A stretch of 64,000 nt of DNA. Source: an uncultured Prevotellaceae bacterium. GTDB taxonomy: Bacteria; Bacteroidota; Bacteroidia; Bacteroidales; Bacteroidaceae. Made by a program: the position numbers and the translations under genes. Of the stretch, positions 8,423-15,731 are shown piece by piece. The DNA lies in assembly GCA_902761605.1 (NCBI GenBank), contig CACWLC010000001.1, positions 1 to 64,000 on the forward strand, in the 5' to 3' direction. Position 1 is the stretch's first letter; each line of letters starts with the position of its first letter. The notes below the pieces were generated by a model. That model did not search any database. It had not been told where the DNA came from and saw nothing but the letters and a program-made list of their open reading frames with translations.

Positions 8423-9451
8423 TTAATCGAATTTCTTCACATAATCATCAACCCAATAATAATACTCCTGCTTGATGCCTTGACGTATATAATTGGAAAG
8501 GGTATTACTTTTCTTATGCCTTGCTTTCCTAGATTCTTTATCGTCTGGAAGTTGCGCGAGATTGGGATAGAGTATAGTTCTCGCAAGTCCCAGATTAGAT
8601 AGTTTGTCCTTAAAGACTCCTGCCAATTTCAGACATCCTACGATGCCGCCCTTTATTATATCACGTCTGTTTCTCGCTGAGAAATCCCAGTCATCAACAA
8701 TCATCTTCCCATACTGCTCATGATCCAATAGTGCGTCGATAAAGTTCTCGCGCCACTCGGCTGTGTACTTCTTCTTATCGCGTGAATACTTGTCAAACCA
8801 AGGCTCCTTAAGAAAGCTCTTCAGCTCAGCACGAGCACTGATAGTTCCCAAATCAGGGGCAGACTTCTCATTGGCTATATACTCCTGAAGAAGCGCCTTA
8901 TCTTCATCCGTTGCATCAAGGTAATAGAGGTTTGACCTTCCGCAAAGCACATCAGTAATAACGCAGATATAGTCGATGAGCATGAAGAATCTGACAGAGT
9001 CCTCTGGACGCATCTTGTTTAAGTCAAACAGCTTATGGGCAAAGTCGCGCCAAGTGAAATCATCGTCTCTAAGCGTGTCCCAACATTTGGATATCGTAAG
9101 CTTTGAGAAATCCTCAATAAGGCTCTGGCGCTCATCTTTCAACTGACTGAAGAACTGCTCCTTCTCAGGAAACGCCTGATGAATGGCCCTAACCTCACCA
9201 AGCGATTGCTGATGAGAGGTTATCATATTCCATACAAACCAGCGCTCAGACTCCTGGCGAAGGCTGTAGAAGAAGAGATGATGATCTGTAACAGCCTCAG
9301 CGGGGAGCATCGACTGGAACTCGGAGAAGAGGCGACGGATGAGCCAGTCGACAGAAAAGAGCCTGTCGGCATCTACCAGCAGGCGCTCATAACTGAGTTT
9401 GTTGCTATGAGAAAAAGAGTTGCTTCTGGCGAAGTTAAATGTATTGTTCAT
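8423..9451 (-). CDS. Hypothetical protein in repeat-bounded segment
   Basis: This unrecognised cytoplasmic protein has 342 residues from the preferred start. The frame is open to an ATG at 9472, but the ATG at 9451 (MNNTF) has a purine-rich GGCAGGA upstream and cuts the overlap with the preceding gene from 38 to 17 bp, so I prefer it. The sequence is helical, rich in charged and aromatic residues, with no signal peptide or membrane segment. The C-terminal third is basic (around ESRKARHKKS) and ends in aromatic-rich YYYWVDDYVKK. The N-terminal SVDWLIRRLF resembles STIDWFLGQF of the upstream protein, so the two may be distant relatives. It is translated in a coupled way with the upstream gene and has a clear terminator. 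Confidence 0.6.
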   Translation of the reverse strand: MNNTFNFARSNSFSHSNKLSYERLLVDADRLFSVDWLIRRLFSEFQSMLPAEAVTDHHLFFYSLRQESERWFVWNMITSHQQSLGEVRAIHQAFPEKEQFFSQLKDERQSLIEDFSKLTISKCWDTLRDDDFTWRDFAHKLFDLNKMRPEDSVRFFMLIDYICVITDVLCGRSNLYYLDATDEDKALLQEYIANEKSAPDLGTISARAELKSFLKEPWFDKYSRDKKKYTAEWRENFIDALLDHEQYGKMIVDDWDFSARNRRDIIKGGIVGCLKLAGVFKDKLSNLGLARTILYPNLAQLPDDKESRKARHKKSNTLSNYIRQGIKQEYYYWVDDYVKKFD

Positions 9452-10385
9452 TGATATTCCTGCCACCATCATATTTACGCAGAAGCCAATCAGTCAGGTA
9501 GCCAACAGTGATATTGTAGCCATCCATCAGATCTACAGAGAGCTCATGCTTCTTCACTATAGATTCCATTTTGACGAACACCTTGTTCTTAAACTTTAAG
9601 AAGCCATTTCTGCTCCTTATAACGAGTTCATCCGGCATCGCCTTATCCACTGCAGCCACAATCTCCTTTGCAGCCTCAACGTATTCCGACGGGTAATCAT
9701 GAGGCACCCAGCCCCAAAGGGCATCCGTCACTCGCATCTGTTCGTCATTAAGCCCGAGCTGCTGACCTTTCTGACGATGAACACGTACCGTCTCAAGGCT
9801 TTCGAGCACGCCAGATATATAATCATTACACATGGAGAGATCATGATGGTTCAGAAAACTTGTATCGCTATGCTCTGCGTAGTAATCCTGTACAGCATCG
9901 TCCTTAGCCACAACGCGCGAGAATTCCTCCTCAATCATAATCCTTGCCACCATCGCAGCCACACGCCTGTAGGATGTCTCGCGAAGCCAGGATATCAGGG
10001 CTAGGTTCGTAATTACAAAATCCTTGGCAGGCTCTTCTGCATGCTGGGCAAGACCTGGCTGAATGATGTCAAGATCGAATGGGTGATGGAAACGCAGGGA
10101 TGAGCCGAGAGATACCAGCTCAAGATACCATTCTACGAGCACGCTCTCTTCATCGTAGAGAGGATTATCATCCAGCTCTGTACCATCGTCTTCGATAAAT
10201 TGCCCGAGAAACCAGTCAATAGTGCTGCAGTAGTCAGTCCTGCCAATGAGGGAGTCTATCTGTGCTAAGTTAAACTCACGACGCTCATCGCTGCTCATCG
10301 TCTCTAAGCGGCTGAGATCTACGTCTGCAAACACCTGCTTCTTCAGCAACTGATGCATATATTCAGCGGTTACTTCCTTTTTCAT
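9435..10385 (-). CDS. Hypothetical protein, first gene of two-gene operon
   Basis: This unrecognised 316-residue cytoplasmic protein is predicted mostly helical and acidic in its first half (WFLGQFIEDDGTELDD). Its C-terminal part, from about residue 205 (GLNDEQMRVTDALWG) to the lysine-rich helix around KFKNKVFVKMES, faintly recalls the helical C-terminal region of type I restriction HsdR subunits (DUF3387 style). This is a by-eye impression only. No catalytic motif, signal peptide or membrane segment is visible. A -7 element sits 29 bp before the ATG. It overlaps the next gene, which suggests a shared complex or pathway. Confidence 0.6.
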   Translation of the reverse strand: MKKEVTAEYMHQLLKKQVFADVDLSRLETMSSDERREFNLAQIDSLIGRTDYCSTIDWFLGQFIEDDGTELDDNPLYDEESVLVEWYLELVSLGSSLRFHHPFDLDIIQPGLAQHAEEPAKDFVITNLALISWLRETSYRRVAAMVARIMIEEEFSRVVAKDDAVQDYYAEHSDTSFLNHHDLSMCNDYISGVLESLETVRVHRQKGQQLGLNDEQMRVTDALWGWVPHDYPSEYVEAAKEIVAAVDKAMPDELVIRSRNGFLKFKNKVFVKMESIVKKHELSVDLMDGYNITVGYLTDWLLRKYDGGRNINEQYI

Positions 10386-10413
10386 TTTTACACCTTATTA
10401 TATATATTGGGCA

Positions 10414-10421
10414 CAAAGGTA
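10414..10421 (-). promoter_or_regulatory. -7 element for the two-gene hypothetical operon
   Basis: The minus strand reads TACCTTTG (TAnnTTTG), 29 bp before the start codon at 10385. Confidence 0.6.
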
Positions 10422-10448
10422 CGAATTAATTCTGAAACCTCCAACGAT

Positions 10449-10581
10449 TTTGTGACAGTTGTGACAGTTAAATTTCCGCCCTCGCCCCTCTCCCAACAAA
10501 TATATAAATATATATATAAGTATATATAGTAATAGTAGTAGAGGGGGATGATGCCGATAAAAAACTGTCACAATTGTCACA
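10449..10581. repeat. Inverted pair of double GTGAC motifs around AT-rich core
   Basis: The left arm (10451-10469) reads TGTGACAGTTGTGACAGTT. The right arm (10563-10581) reads, on the complement, the same 19 bases with one mismatch. Each arm contains two GTGACA boxes 9 bp apart. The 93-bp spacer contains alternating TATATA runs. Bases 10449-10467 are an exact inverted copy of 5763-5781. Confidence 0.75.
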
Positions 10582-10956
10582 GAAAGGCAAAAAGTTATTC
10601 CTACAGAGCAAAGTAGGTTATTCCTACAAGACTAAGCATGCCATCCATACCTGATTGCTTTGTAAAGACTTTTCACCTTGACAATATTTGTCTTTTCTCA
10701 TCCATTAATGCTCGCAATTGTTTCCCCACGAGAGAATTTTTGCGACCATACTAGGCCGCAAGTATTTCCTCGTATAGCAGCAAATGTCTACTATTTAGGC
10801 CTAAATTTTGTGTAAATATATTTCGCAAATATATGGCTTTTATTTCGAAATAAGCCCATCTTATTTTCAATTTCCATGCCCTTACTTCCCATCAAAATCC
10901 TCTCACTGAACTACGGGCATAAAAGGTCATTTTGCGCCCCAATCCGAATGAATAAA

Positions 10957-11124
10957 TCAATTATTTCCAATTTTCTGGTCTGTGGAGAATATGACCATTT
11001 TCGAGTTTATCTTCATCTGGCAACATTGACTGAACGAAACGAGCCCTGGAGGGTCAATCTGCGCCTCAACGCCCAGCGACATCAGCAAGGTGAAGATTAT
11101 TGATAAAATTCTTATATTCATCAT
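10957..11124 (-). CDS. Small exported ORF or truncated gene remnant
   Basis: A 55-residue frame starts 3 bp after the stop of the TSCPD gene. Its first 22 residues (MMNIRILSIIFTLLMSLGVE, then AQ) form a good signal peptide with a typical Bacteroidota A-Q cleavage site, but the remaining 33 residues, with a Cys-Cys pair, look unspecific. It is either a small secreted peptide or the 5' stump of a larger exported protein. The signal peptide resembles that of the 73-residue protein at the other end of this gene group. Confidence 0.4.
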   Translation of the reverse strand: MMNIRILSIIFTLLMSLGVEAQIDPPGLVSFSQCCQMKINSKMVIFSTDQKIGNN

Positions 11125-11127
11125 TTA

Positions 11128-11400
11128 TCAGTCGCTTAGGGGAGCACTCTTCAGCTGCTCGAGGGCTCGGCAGAGCTGGTCAGGACATGATGTGCCCTTA
11201 GCTCCGCAACGGATGCCGTCGAGGCGCTTGATAACATCGTCGATATTCTGGCCTCTTACTAACTGACTTATGCCCTGAAGATTGCCGTTACAGCCTCCAA
11301 GGAAAAATACTTGCTGGATAATGTTGTTCTCGTCGGCTGTCACATCAATGAGCTGTGAGCATGTGCCGCTGGTCTGATATTGTATATGTTTCGTCTTCAT
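11128..11400 (-). CDS. TSCPD domain protein (TIGR03905 family)
   Basis: This 90-residue protein is a stand-alone TSCPD domain. The domain is otherwise found at the C-terminus of B12-dependent ribonucleotide reductases. The naming motif TSCPDQLCRAL is at about residues 69-79, with further conserved Gly and Cys residues in FLGGCNGNLQG (about 33-43). The function of the free-standing form is not established; a role in metal or nucleotide handling has been suggested by the domain context. Its ATG overlaps the stop of the phosphatase gene by 4 bp, so the two are translationally coupled. Confidence 0.85.
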   Translation of the reverse strand: MKTKHIQYQTSGTCSQLIDVTADENNIIQQVFFLGGCNGNLQGISQLVRGQNIDDVIKRLDGIRCGAKGTSCPDQLCRALEQLKSAPLSD

Positions 11401-12695
11401 GGGAGAAATATTTCTGTTGTTGCGTCTTCGATGGCATCGTATTCGGCCATTGTCTCGGCCATGCGGGCATCAAGGTCGCTAAGACGGTATAGCCCGTCGC
11501 TGTTAGCTGTCAGCCCCTCGATGGTTATAGTAAGCACCATTGGAGGCACTTCGAGCGATAGCAATGTGCGATTCTGTAGCTGAGTGAGGCTCTGATATAC
11601 GAGGTTTACGGCCACATAGTCGTCAGTACCGTCATTCCATTTCTCAAATACGAGCTTAGAGCCTATTGGCGTGTGGATTTCGAGTGCATCCTCAGTTTCA
11701 GGGAATACGAATCGTAACGCAGCACCGATGCTTGCCAGATTAGAGTCGTGACCACAGAGGAAGGTGAATTTACGATCGCTCTTGTTGAGTTCCTCACGGA
11801 TGCGGCTCACCAACGGGTTTGCGAGATTAACAGCGGCTGAATGAGTGGTGAAGAGTAGTCCGTCGTACACCTCCTTCACTTTGCAGATAGCACGCCATTG
11901 ATCTGTGGTCAGTTCGTGTCCGAAGGCAGACATGCTCTCCGATTCGTAGCATTGCAGCACCAGTGCATCGGCTACGCTGTTGGCAAGCGTATAGCATCCA
12001 GACATTTTAGGCTCGCTGCCTTTTTCTATCTTAAACCGAGTATCGCCAAACCAGAAGTGGGTCGTGTCGTTCTTAGCAGCAGGTGAGTTAGCCATATCGA
12101 GCACTTGCTCCATGAGATCCAATGTGGGCTTCTGCGCTTCCATCCAAGCCTTGGGACCACCATGCAATGTCTCCATCTCGGCAAGCACCTTTTGGCGGTA
12201 TGTATCATTCATCTTAGTGAACTGAGGGGTGAACATAGGGTCCATCTTATCCTCTTGGAGCTTGTGGGTAATCTCCACGTTGGCGAAAGGCAGGAATCCA
12301 GCTGAGAAATACTTCGCTGTAGCAAAAGTGCGCTGACGGGAATTGGCATAGAACAGCACTTCTTCGCCCGTAGGACGGTAATTGTCGGGCAGCAGACCTT
12401 CATCGACCACCCACTTTCTGAAGAATTGTCCCATCTCCGTTTCGAGCACGCCTCCGCGCACAGAGAGCTGACTGCTGGGCGATGACCATTTAAACCACTG
12501 ATTAGGTGTTACACGCATATAGGCAGCACCACCCGATGTTAGCGGAGAACGGATATTGTGTCGGCTCATCACTACCACCTCTTTCAGTTTATAGCGTGCC
12601 TTGAAGTCATCAGATCGTTTTGTCTGAGCCTGAGTAGCAGGGCCACAGAGTGTAAGAATGGCGGCGAGCATCAATAGTTTTATTGTCTGTCTCAT
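11397..12695 (-). CDS. Histidine-type acid phosphatase (phytase-like)
   Basis: This 432-residue exported enzyme belongs to histidine phosphatase clade 2, which removes phosphate from phytate, sugar phosphates and similar esters in the periplasm. The signal peptide is about 1-23 (ending TQAQ). The catalytic motif is SRHNIRSPL with nucleophile His46; the canonical RHGxRxP has Gly where Asn47 stands here. The proton donor pair is GHDSN with His316-Asp317. The Cys residues of the mature protein could form disulfides. It follows the 73-residue exported protein gene by 35 bp and overlaps the TSCPD gene by 4 bp, giving a three- or four-gene operon from the promoter at 12976. Confidence 0.85.
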   Translation of the reverse strand: MRQTIKLLMLAAILTLCGPATQAQTKRSDDFKARYKLKEVVVMSRHNIRSPLTSGGAAYMRVTPNQWFKWSSPSSQLSVRGGVLETEMGQFFRKWVVDEGLLPDNYRPTGEEVLFYANSRQRTFATAKYFSAGFLPFANVEITHKLQEDKMDPMFTPQFTKMNDTYRQKVLAEMETLHGGPKAWMEAQKPTLDLMEQVLDMANSPAAKNDTTHFWFGDTRFKIEKGSEPKMSGCYTLANSVADALVLQCYESESMSAFGHELTTDQWRAICKVKEVYDGLLFTTHSAAVNLANPLVSRIREELNKSDRKFTFLCGHDSNLASIGAALRFVFPETEDALEIHTPIGSKLVFEKWNDGTDDYVAVNLVYQSLTQLQNRTLLSLEVPPMVLTITIEGLTANSDGLYRLSDLDARMAETMAEYDAIEDATTEIFLP

Positions 12696-12730
12696 TTTGT
12701 CAGATGTTTACATTTATGAAAAAAATTGCT

Positions 12731-12952
12731 TTATTTGGTTCTTGCAAGGGTGTAGTGGATGTTTTCCGACTTCTCCTCTATCTTCACCAGGGCCTTAGCT
12801 TTCATATCGGCAACCTGCCTGTCAATATCCTTGTATATATCCGACATGATATTCGGGTTGTGATACTCCCTGCCCACGAGGCTCGTCTGCGCCTCGGCAC
12901 TCAATGCAGTCATCATGGCAACAATCGCCATCACCAAAAACTTCTTCATCAT
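12731..12952 (-). CDS. Small exported protein
   Basis: This 73-residue protein has a clear signal peptide (about 1-22, MAIVAMMTALSAEAQ), leaving a mature chain of about 51 residues that is charged and helical (DIYKDIDRQVADMKAKALVK). I recognise no family. It is the first gene after the -7 element at 12976-12983 and precedes the phosphatase gene by 35 bp, so it may be a small periplasmic partner of that enzyme; this is inference from position only. Confidence 0.6.
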   Translation of the reverse strand: MMKKFLVMAIVAMMTALSAEAQTSLVGREYHNPNIMSDIYKDIDRQVADMKAKALVKIEEKSENIHYTLARTK

Positions 12953-12975
12953 CGTTTTGTCTTATTTTCAATGTG

Positions 12976-12983
12976 CAAAGATA
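12976..12983 (-). promoter_or_regulatory. -7 element for the phosphatase operon
   Basis: The minus strand reads TATCTTTG (TAnnTTTG), 23 bp before the ATG at 12952. Confidence 0.6.
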
Positions 12984-13025
12984 ATTGTAATTTTTGAAAA
13001 AGACAAATTTTGGGCAATATAATTT

Positions 13026-13056
13026 GGGCACAAAGGTGGAAAACGCCCTTGTGCCC
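13026..13056 (-). terminator. Hairpin downstream of GH115
   Basis: An outer stem GGGCACAA/TTGTGCCC of eight pairs continues inward with one mismatch to a GAAAA loop. It lies 20 bp after the GH115 stop. It lacks a clean T-run on the minus strand, so it may act as a transcript-end stabiliser rather than an intrinsic terminator. Confidence 0.4.
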
Positions 13057-13075
13057 AAAAGATAGTTAAGCGCCC

Positions 13076-15541
13076 TTATCGTTTGCAGGGAGATTCCTGT
13101 CCGAATAGGAACTGAGGCTGATAACCTCCGGCATCGATGACTATCTTCTCGAAGAGGATTGCTGGGTCATCGGGAGTGAGAGTCAGCAGATGAGAGCCCT
13201 TAGATACATCGATAGGCAGGGTAACGACCGACTCTACGACACGACGGGCCACTGTGGGATAGAACACAGAGTAGATATTCTCCTTATCCTCATTCAGACG
13301 GCTATTGAAATTGATGCTCTGTGGCTCGCTGCCATCGAGAGATACTTTATAAGTAAGCCCTCCCTTGTTGAGATAGTCGAGGGTAGACTTTACGACGATA
13401 TGAACCTTTACTGACTCAATCTTATCCTTCAGCGCAAACTTAAATGTCAGACTTCCATTGGCTGGCTCTGTATACGGCATGAGAGTCATCGCACTACGAG
13501 TACGTCCCATATCCGGAATCACAGTCCATTGAGCCTTGCCGTCAGCCTTTGCCTCGAAATAATGCTCAGCCTCGATGGCCACATAGCCGTTCTTAGCCTC
13601 GAAGACATATCCTCCATTGCCCTCAGCAACGGTCTTCACCTTAGGCATACGGTCAGCTGGGAAGTTATCGTTCCAGCTTCTGTAGCCGATATGCTTCTGA
13701 GTCATCATACCATTCCATTTGCCCCCTGCGATATCGTGATTATATGCAGCACAGAGCAATGAGTCGCGCACAAACGCCTCACGAACCTTCAAAGCCCAAA
13801 GATTTGCATCAGGATTATTCTTTGCTGCAAGCTTAAGATTCATAGCCTGAGCGTAATACATCTGATGGATATTTCCCATTGCCTGAACAGGGAAGAGGAT
13901 AATCTGCTGATAGGCATCGCGATACTCGGGCTTAAGGGTGATATACTGGCGCAGAGCCTCTGTCTCAAGGCGCATATAGTCGTCAGCCACCTGGCGCCAT
14001 TCGCCTGTCTCAACATTATAAGTGGTTGCATCGAGCATCTCAGCAGTAGAACGGCCTGCATACTTACAACATAGATTCAGTATCCGTGCAGCCTCAGGAG
14101 CCTGGTCCTTGCCGAAGAGCTCTGTACAGAATCGCAGAGTGTGATCAGTGATATTATCGGCTCTGAACTCACGAGGATTCCAAGCCATATCCATAAACAT
14201 CGTGATGGGATATTCCATCGGCTTGAGATCGCCCACATTGAGAATCCACATGCGGTCGAGACCATTATCAGCTGCGAGAGTCAACTGCTCCCACATATTC
14301 TGGGTAGGTGTAACATTCAGCCACTTAGAGTTGCGAGGAGCGCCAACATAGTCCACATGATAGTAGAGTCCCCAGCCACCAGGATGCTTGCGCTCCTGAG
14401 CATTTGGTACACGACGGAGGTTACCCCAGTTGTCATCGCAGAGCAATATCAGCACATCGTCAGGCACTCTCATGCCCTTGTCGTAATAATCGAGCACCTC
14501 TTTATACAGAGCCCATACCTGAGGAGTCTTGTTGGCTGGCTTACCCGTAACCTGCTTGATGATCTTCCGCTGGTTCTCAACGATGGTCTGAAGCAGCTTG
14601 GTATCTGCATCCTCACTCATCGCCTCATCGCCATCACCACGCATACCGATGGTAACGATATCGTCAGTACCCTTCATTCGCTCGATACCCTCACGGAAGA
14701 AGCGATCGAGATTCTCCTTGTTCTTCTGATAGTTCCAGGCTCCCCACTCCTTACGATTGCGGGCATACTCCTGATGATTCCTTGCCATCGGCTCATGGTG
14801 CGATGTTCCAATGATGACACCCATAGCGTCAGCTGTCTTCAGATTCTCAGGGTCGTCGGCATAGAAAGCCCATCCCCACATAGCAGGCCAGAGGAAGTTA
14901 CCCTTCAAACGGAGGATAAGCTCGAAGACTTTCTCATAGAAACGATGATCGCCATAATTTGTGCCGAAGGTGTTCTTAACCCAAGAGGTGAGACAAGGGG
15001 CCTCATCGTTGAGGAAGATGCCACGATAGCGCACATTAGGCTCACCATCAGTATATTCGCCTGGGAGTACATATATATTTTCACGCTTCACTACAGGCAC
15101 ATCAGCCCAGTAATACCAAGGAGACACACCCATCTGCTTTGAGAGCTCATAGATACCAAAGACGGTGCCTCGCTTATCGCTACCTGCGATGACCAGCTGA
15201 CCATCGATGGTCTTAATGATATATTTCTCAGTCTTGCCCTTCAGGTCGCGAAGAATACCCTTCTTCACCCATTGGTCGATTTGCTTGTTTGTGCCTACGG
15301 TTCCGATAATAATGGTGTTTGCATCTCCATTCAGGCCTTTCTTTCCCGTTACACGCTCAAAGTCCTGCTTGAGATTTGCGATAGCCAACTGCACGCAACT
15401 ATGCTCACGGCTATCAAAAGCGATACCACTATTATTAAGTAATAATGCATCGGCAGAAGGTTGGAAAACTACGAACTTATCTGCAGCGCTGACAGCAATA
15501 GCCATCAGAAAGGAAATCGTTAGGAAAGATATTCGTCTCAT
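13076..15541 (-). CDS. GH115 xylan alpha-1,2-glucuronidase
   Basis: This exported enzyme (821 residues from the chosen start) matches family GH115, which removes (4-O-methyl)glucuronic acid side chains from xylan and xylo-oligosaccharides. It has a signal peptide (MRRISFLTISFLMAIAVSA), an alpha/beta N-terminal domain (about 20-160), a central barrel with family-like WPAMWGWAF and GTSHHEPM motifs, and the C-terminal beta domain (about 660-820). The frame opens at 15565, but that codon overlaps the -7 element at 15563-15570; the ATG at 15541 fits the promoter and the signal peptide better. It lies 3' of the SusC/SusD genes on the same strand but behind a terminator, so it is a separate unit of the same locus. 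It is the main pointer to a glucuronoxylan substrate. Confidence 0.88.
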   Translation of the reverse strand: MRRISFLTISFLMAIAVSAADKFVVFQPSADALLLNNSGIAFDSREHSCVQLAIANLKQDFERVTGKKGLNGDANTIIIGTVGTNKQIDQWVKKGILRDLKGKTEKYIIKTIDGQLVIAGSDKRGTVFGIYELSKQMGVSPWYYWADVPVVKRENIYVLPGEYTDGEPNVRYRGIFLNDEAPCLTSWVKNTFGTNYGDHRFYEKVFELILRLKGNFLWPAMWGWAFYADDPENLKTADAMGVIIGTSHHEPMARNHQEYARNRKEWGAWNYQKNKENLDRFFREGIERMKGTDDIVTIGMRGDGDEAMSEDADTKLLQTIVENQRKIIKQVTGKPANKTPQVWALYKEVLDYYDKGMRVPDDVLILLCDDNWGNLRRVPNAQERKHPGGWGLYYHVDYVGAPRNSKWLNVTPTQNMWEQLTLAADNGLDRMWILNVGDLKPMEYPITMFMDMAWNPREFRADNITDHTLRFCTELFGKDQAPEAARILNLCCKYAGRSTAEMLDATTYNVETGEWRQVADDYMRLETEALRQYITLKPEYRDAYQQIILFPVQAMGNIHQMYYAQAMNLKLAAKNNPDANLWALKVREAFVRDSLLCAAYNHDIAGGKWNGMMTQKHIGYRSWNDNFPADRMPKVKTVAEGNGGYVFEAKNGYVAIEAEHYFEAKADGKAQWTVIPDMGRTRSAMTLMPYTEPANGSLTFKFALKDKIESVKVHIVVKSTLDYLNKGGLTYKVSLDGSEPQSINFNSRLNEDKENIYSVFYPTVARRVVESVVTLPIDVSKGSHLLTLTPDDPAILFEKIVIDAGGYQPQFLFGQESPCKR

Positions 15542-15562
15542 GTTTATTCTTGTTTTTGCTTG

Positions 15563-15570
15563 CAAAGTTA
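15563..15570 (-). promoter_or_regulatory. -7 element for GH115
   Basis: The minus strand reads TAACTTTG (TAnnTTTG), 21 bp before the ATG at 15541. Its position decides the start codon of GH115. Confidence 0.6.
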
Positions 15571-15676
15571 TTCAAAATAAGGCAGATAGCCAAATATAAT
15601 CGTTACATTTTGTTTAAAATATGTATCATTCTGTATGTTTCACACAACGGGAAACATATAATAATCGCAAATACAA

Positions 15677-15709
15677 ACGCCAGTCACCTCATCGCGAAGT
15701 GGCTGGCGT
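15677..15709 (-). terminator. Terminator of the first susCD operon
   Basis: The minus-strand stem ACGCCAG/CTGGCGT has an extended inner CAC/GTG pairing and is followed by TTGTATTTG. It lies 22 bp after the SusD stop. The hairpin could also work on the plus strand. Confidence 0.7.
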
Positions 15710-15731
15710 AAAAAGAGAAGTATCTAACTAA

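Larger units (their letters stand above)
10386..10956. other. Gene-free stretch with inverted repeats and palindromes
   Basis: This holds the promoter of the 316-residue protein gene, the inverted pair of double GTGAC motifs (10449-10467 and 10563-10581) around an AT-rich core (10499-10530), a direct repeat GTTATTCCTACA near 10593 and 10617, the 14-bp palindrome ATTTAGGCCTAAAT at 10793-10806, and a hairpin around TTTCGAAA at about 10836-10855. No convincing coding sequence is visible on either strand. Confidence 0.6.

Noticed and set aside
10398..10580. Minus-strand frame of 60 residues across the inverted repeat
   Set aside because: It simply reads through the GTGAC boxes and TA-rich core and overlaps the promoter of the unknown operon.
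10876..11103. Plus-strand frame of 75 residues in the gap before the TSCPD gene
   Set aside because: It overlaps the minus-strand signal-peptide ORF and has no family-like features or promoter.
14141..15142. Long plus-strand open frame of 333 residues inside GH115
   Set aside because: It lies wholly antisense to a well-supported GH115 gene, and its sequence looks like a codon-bias shadow with no recognisable domain or promoter.
15542..15565. ATG at 15565 as start of GH115
   Set aside because: It overlaps the -7 element, and the signal peptide reads correctly only from the ATG at 15541.
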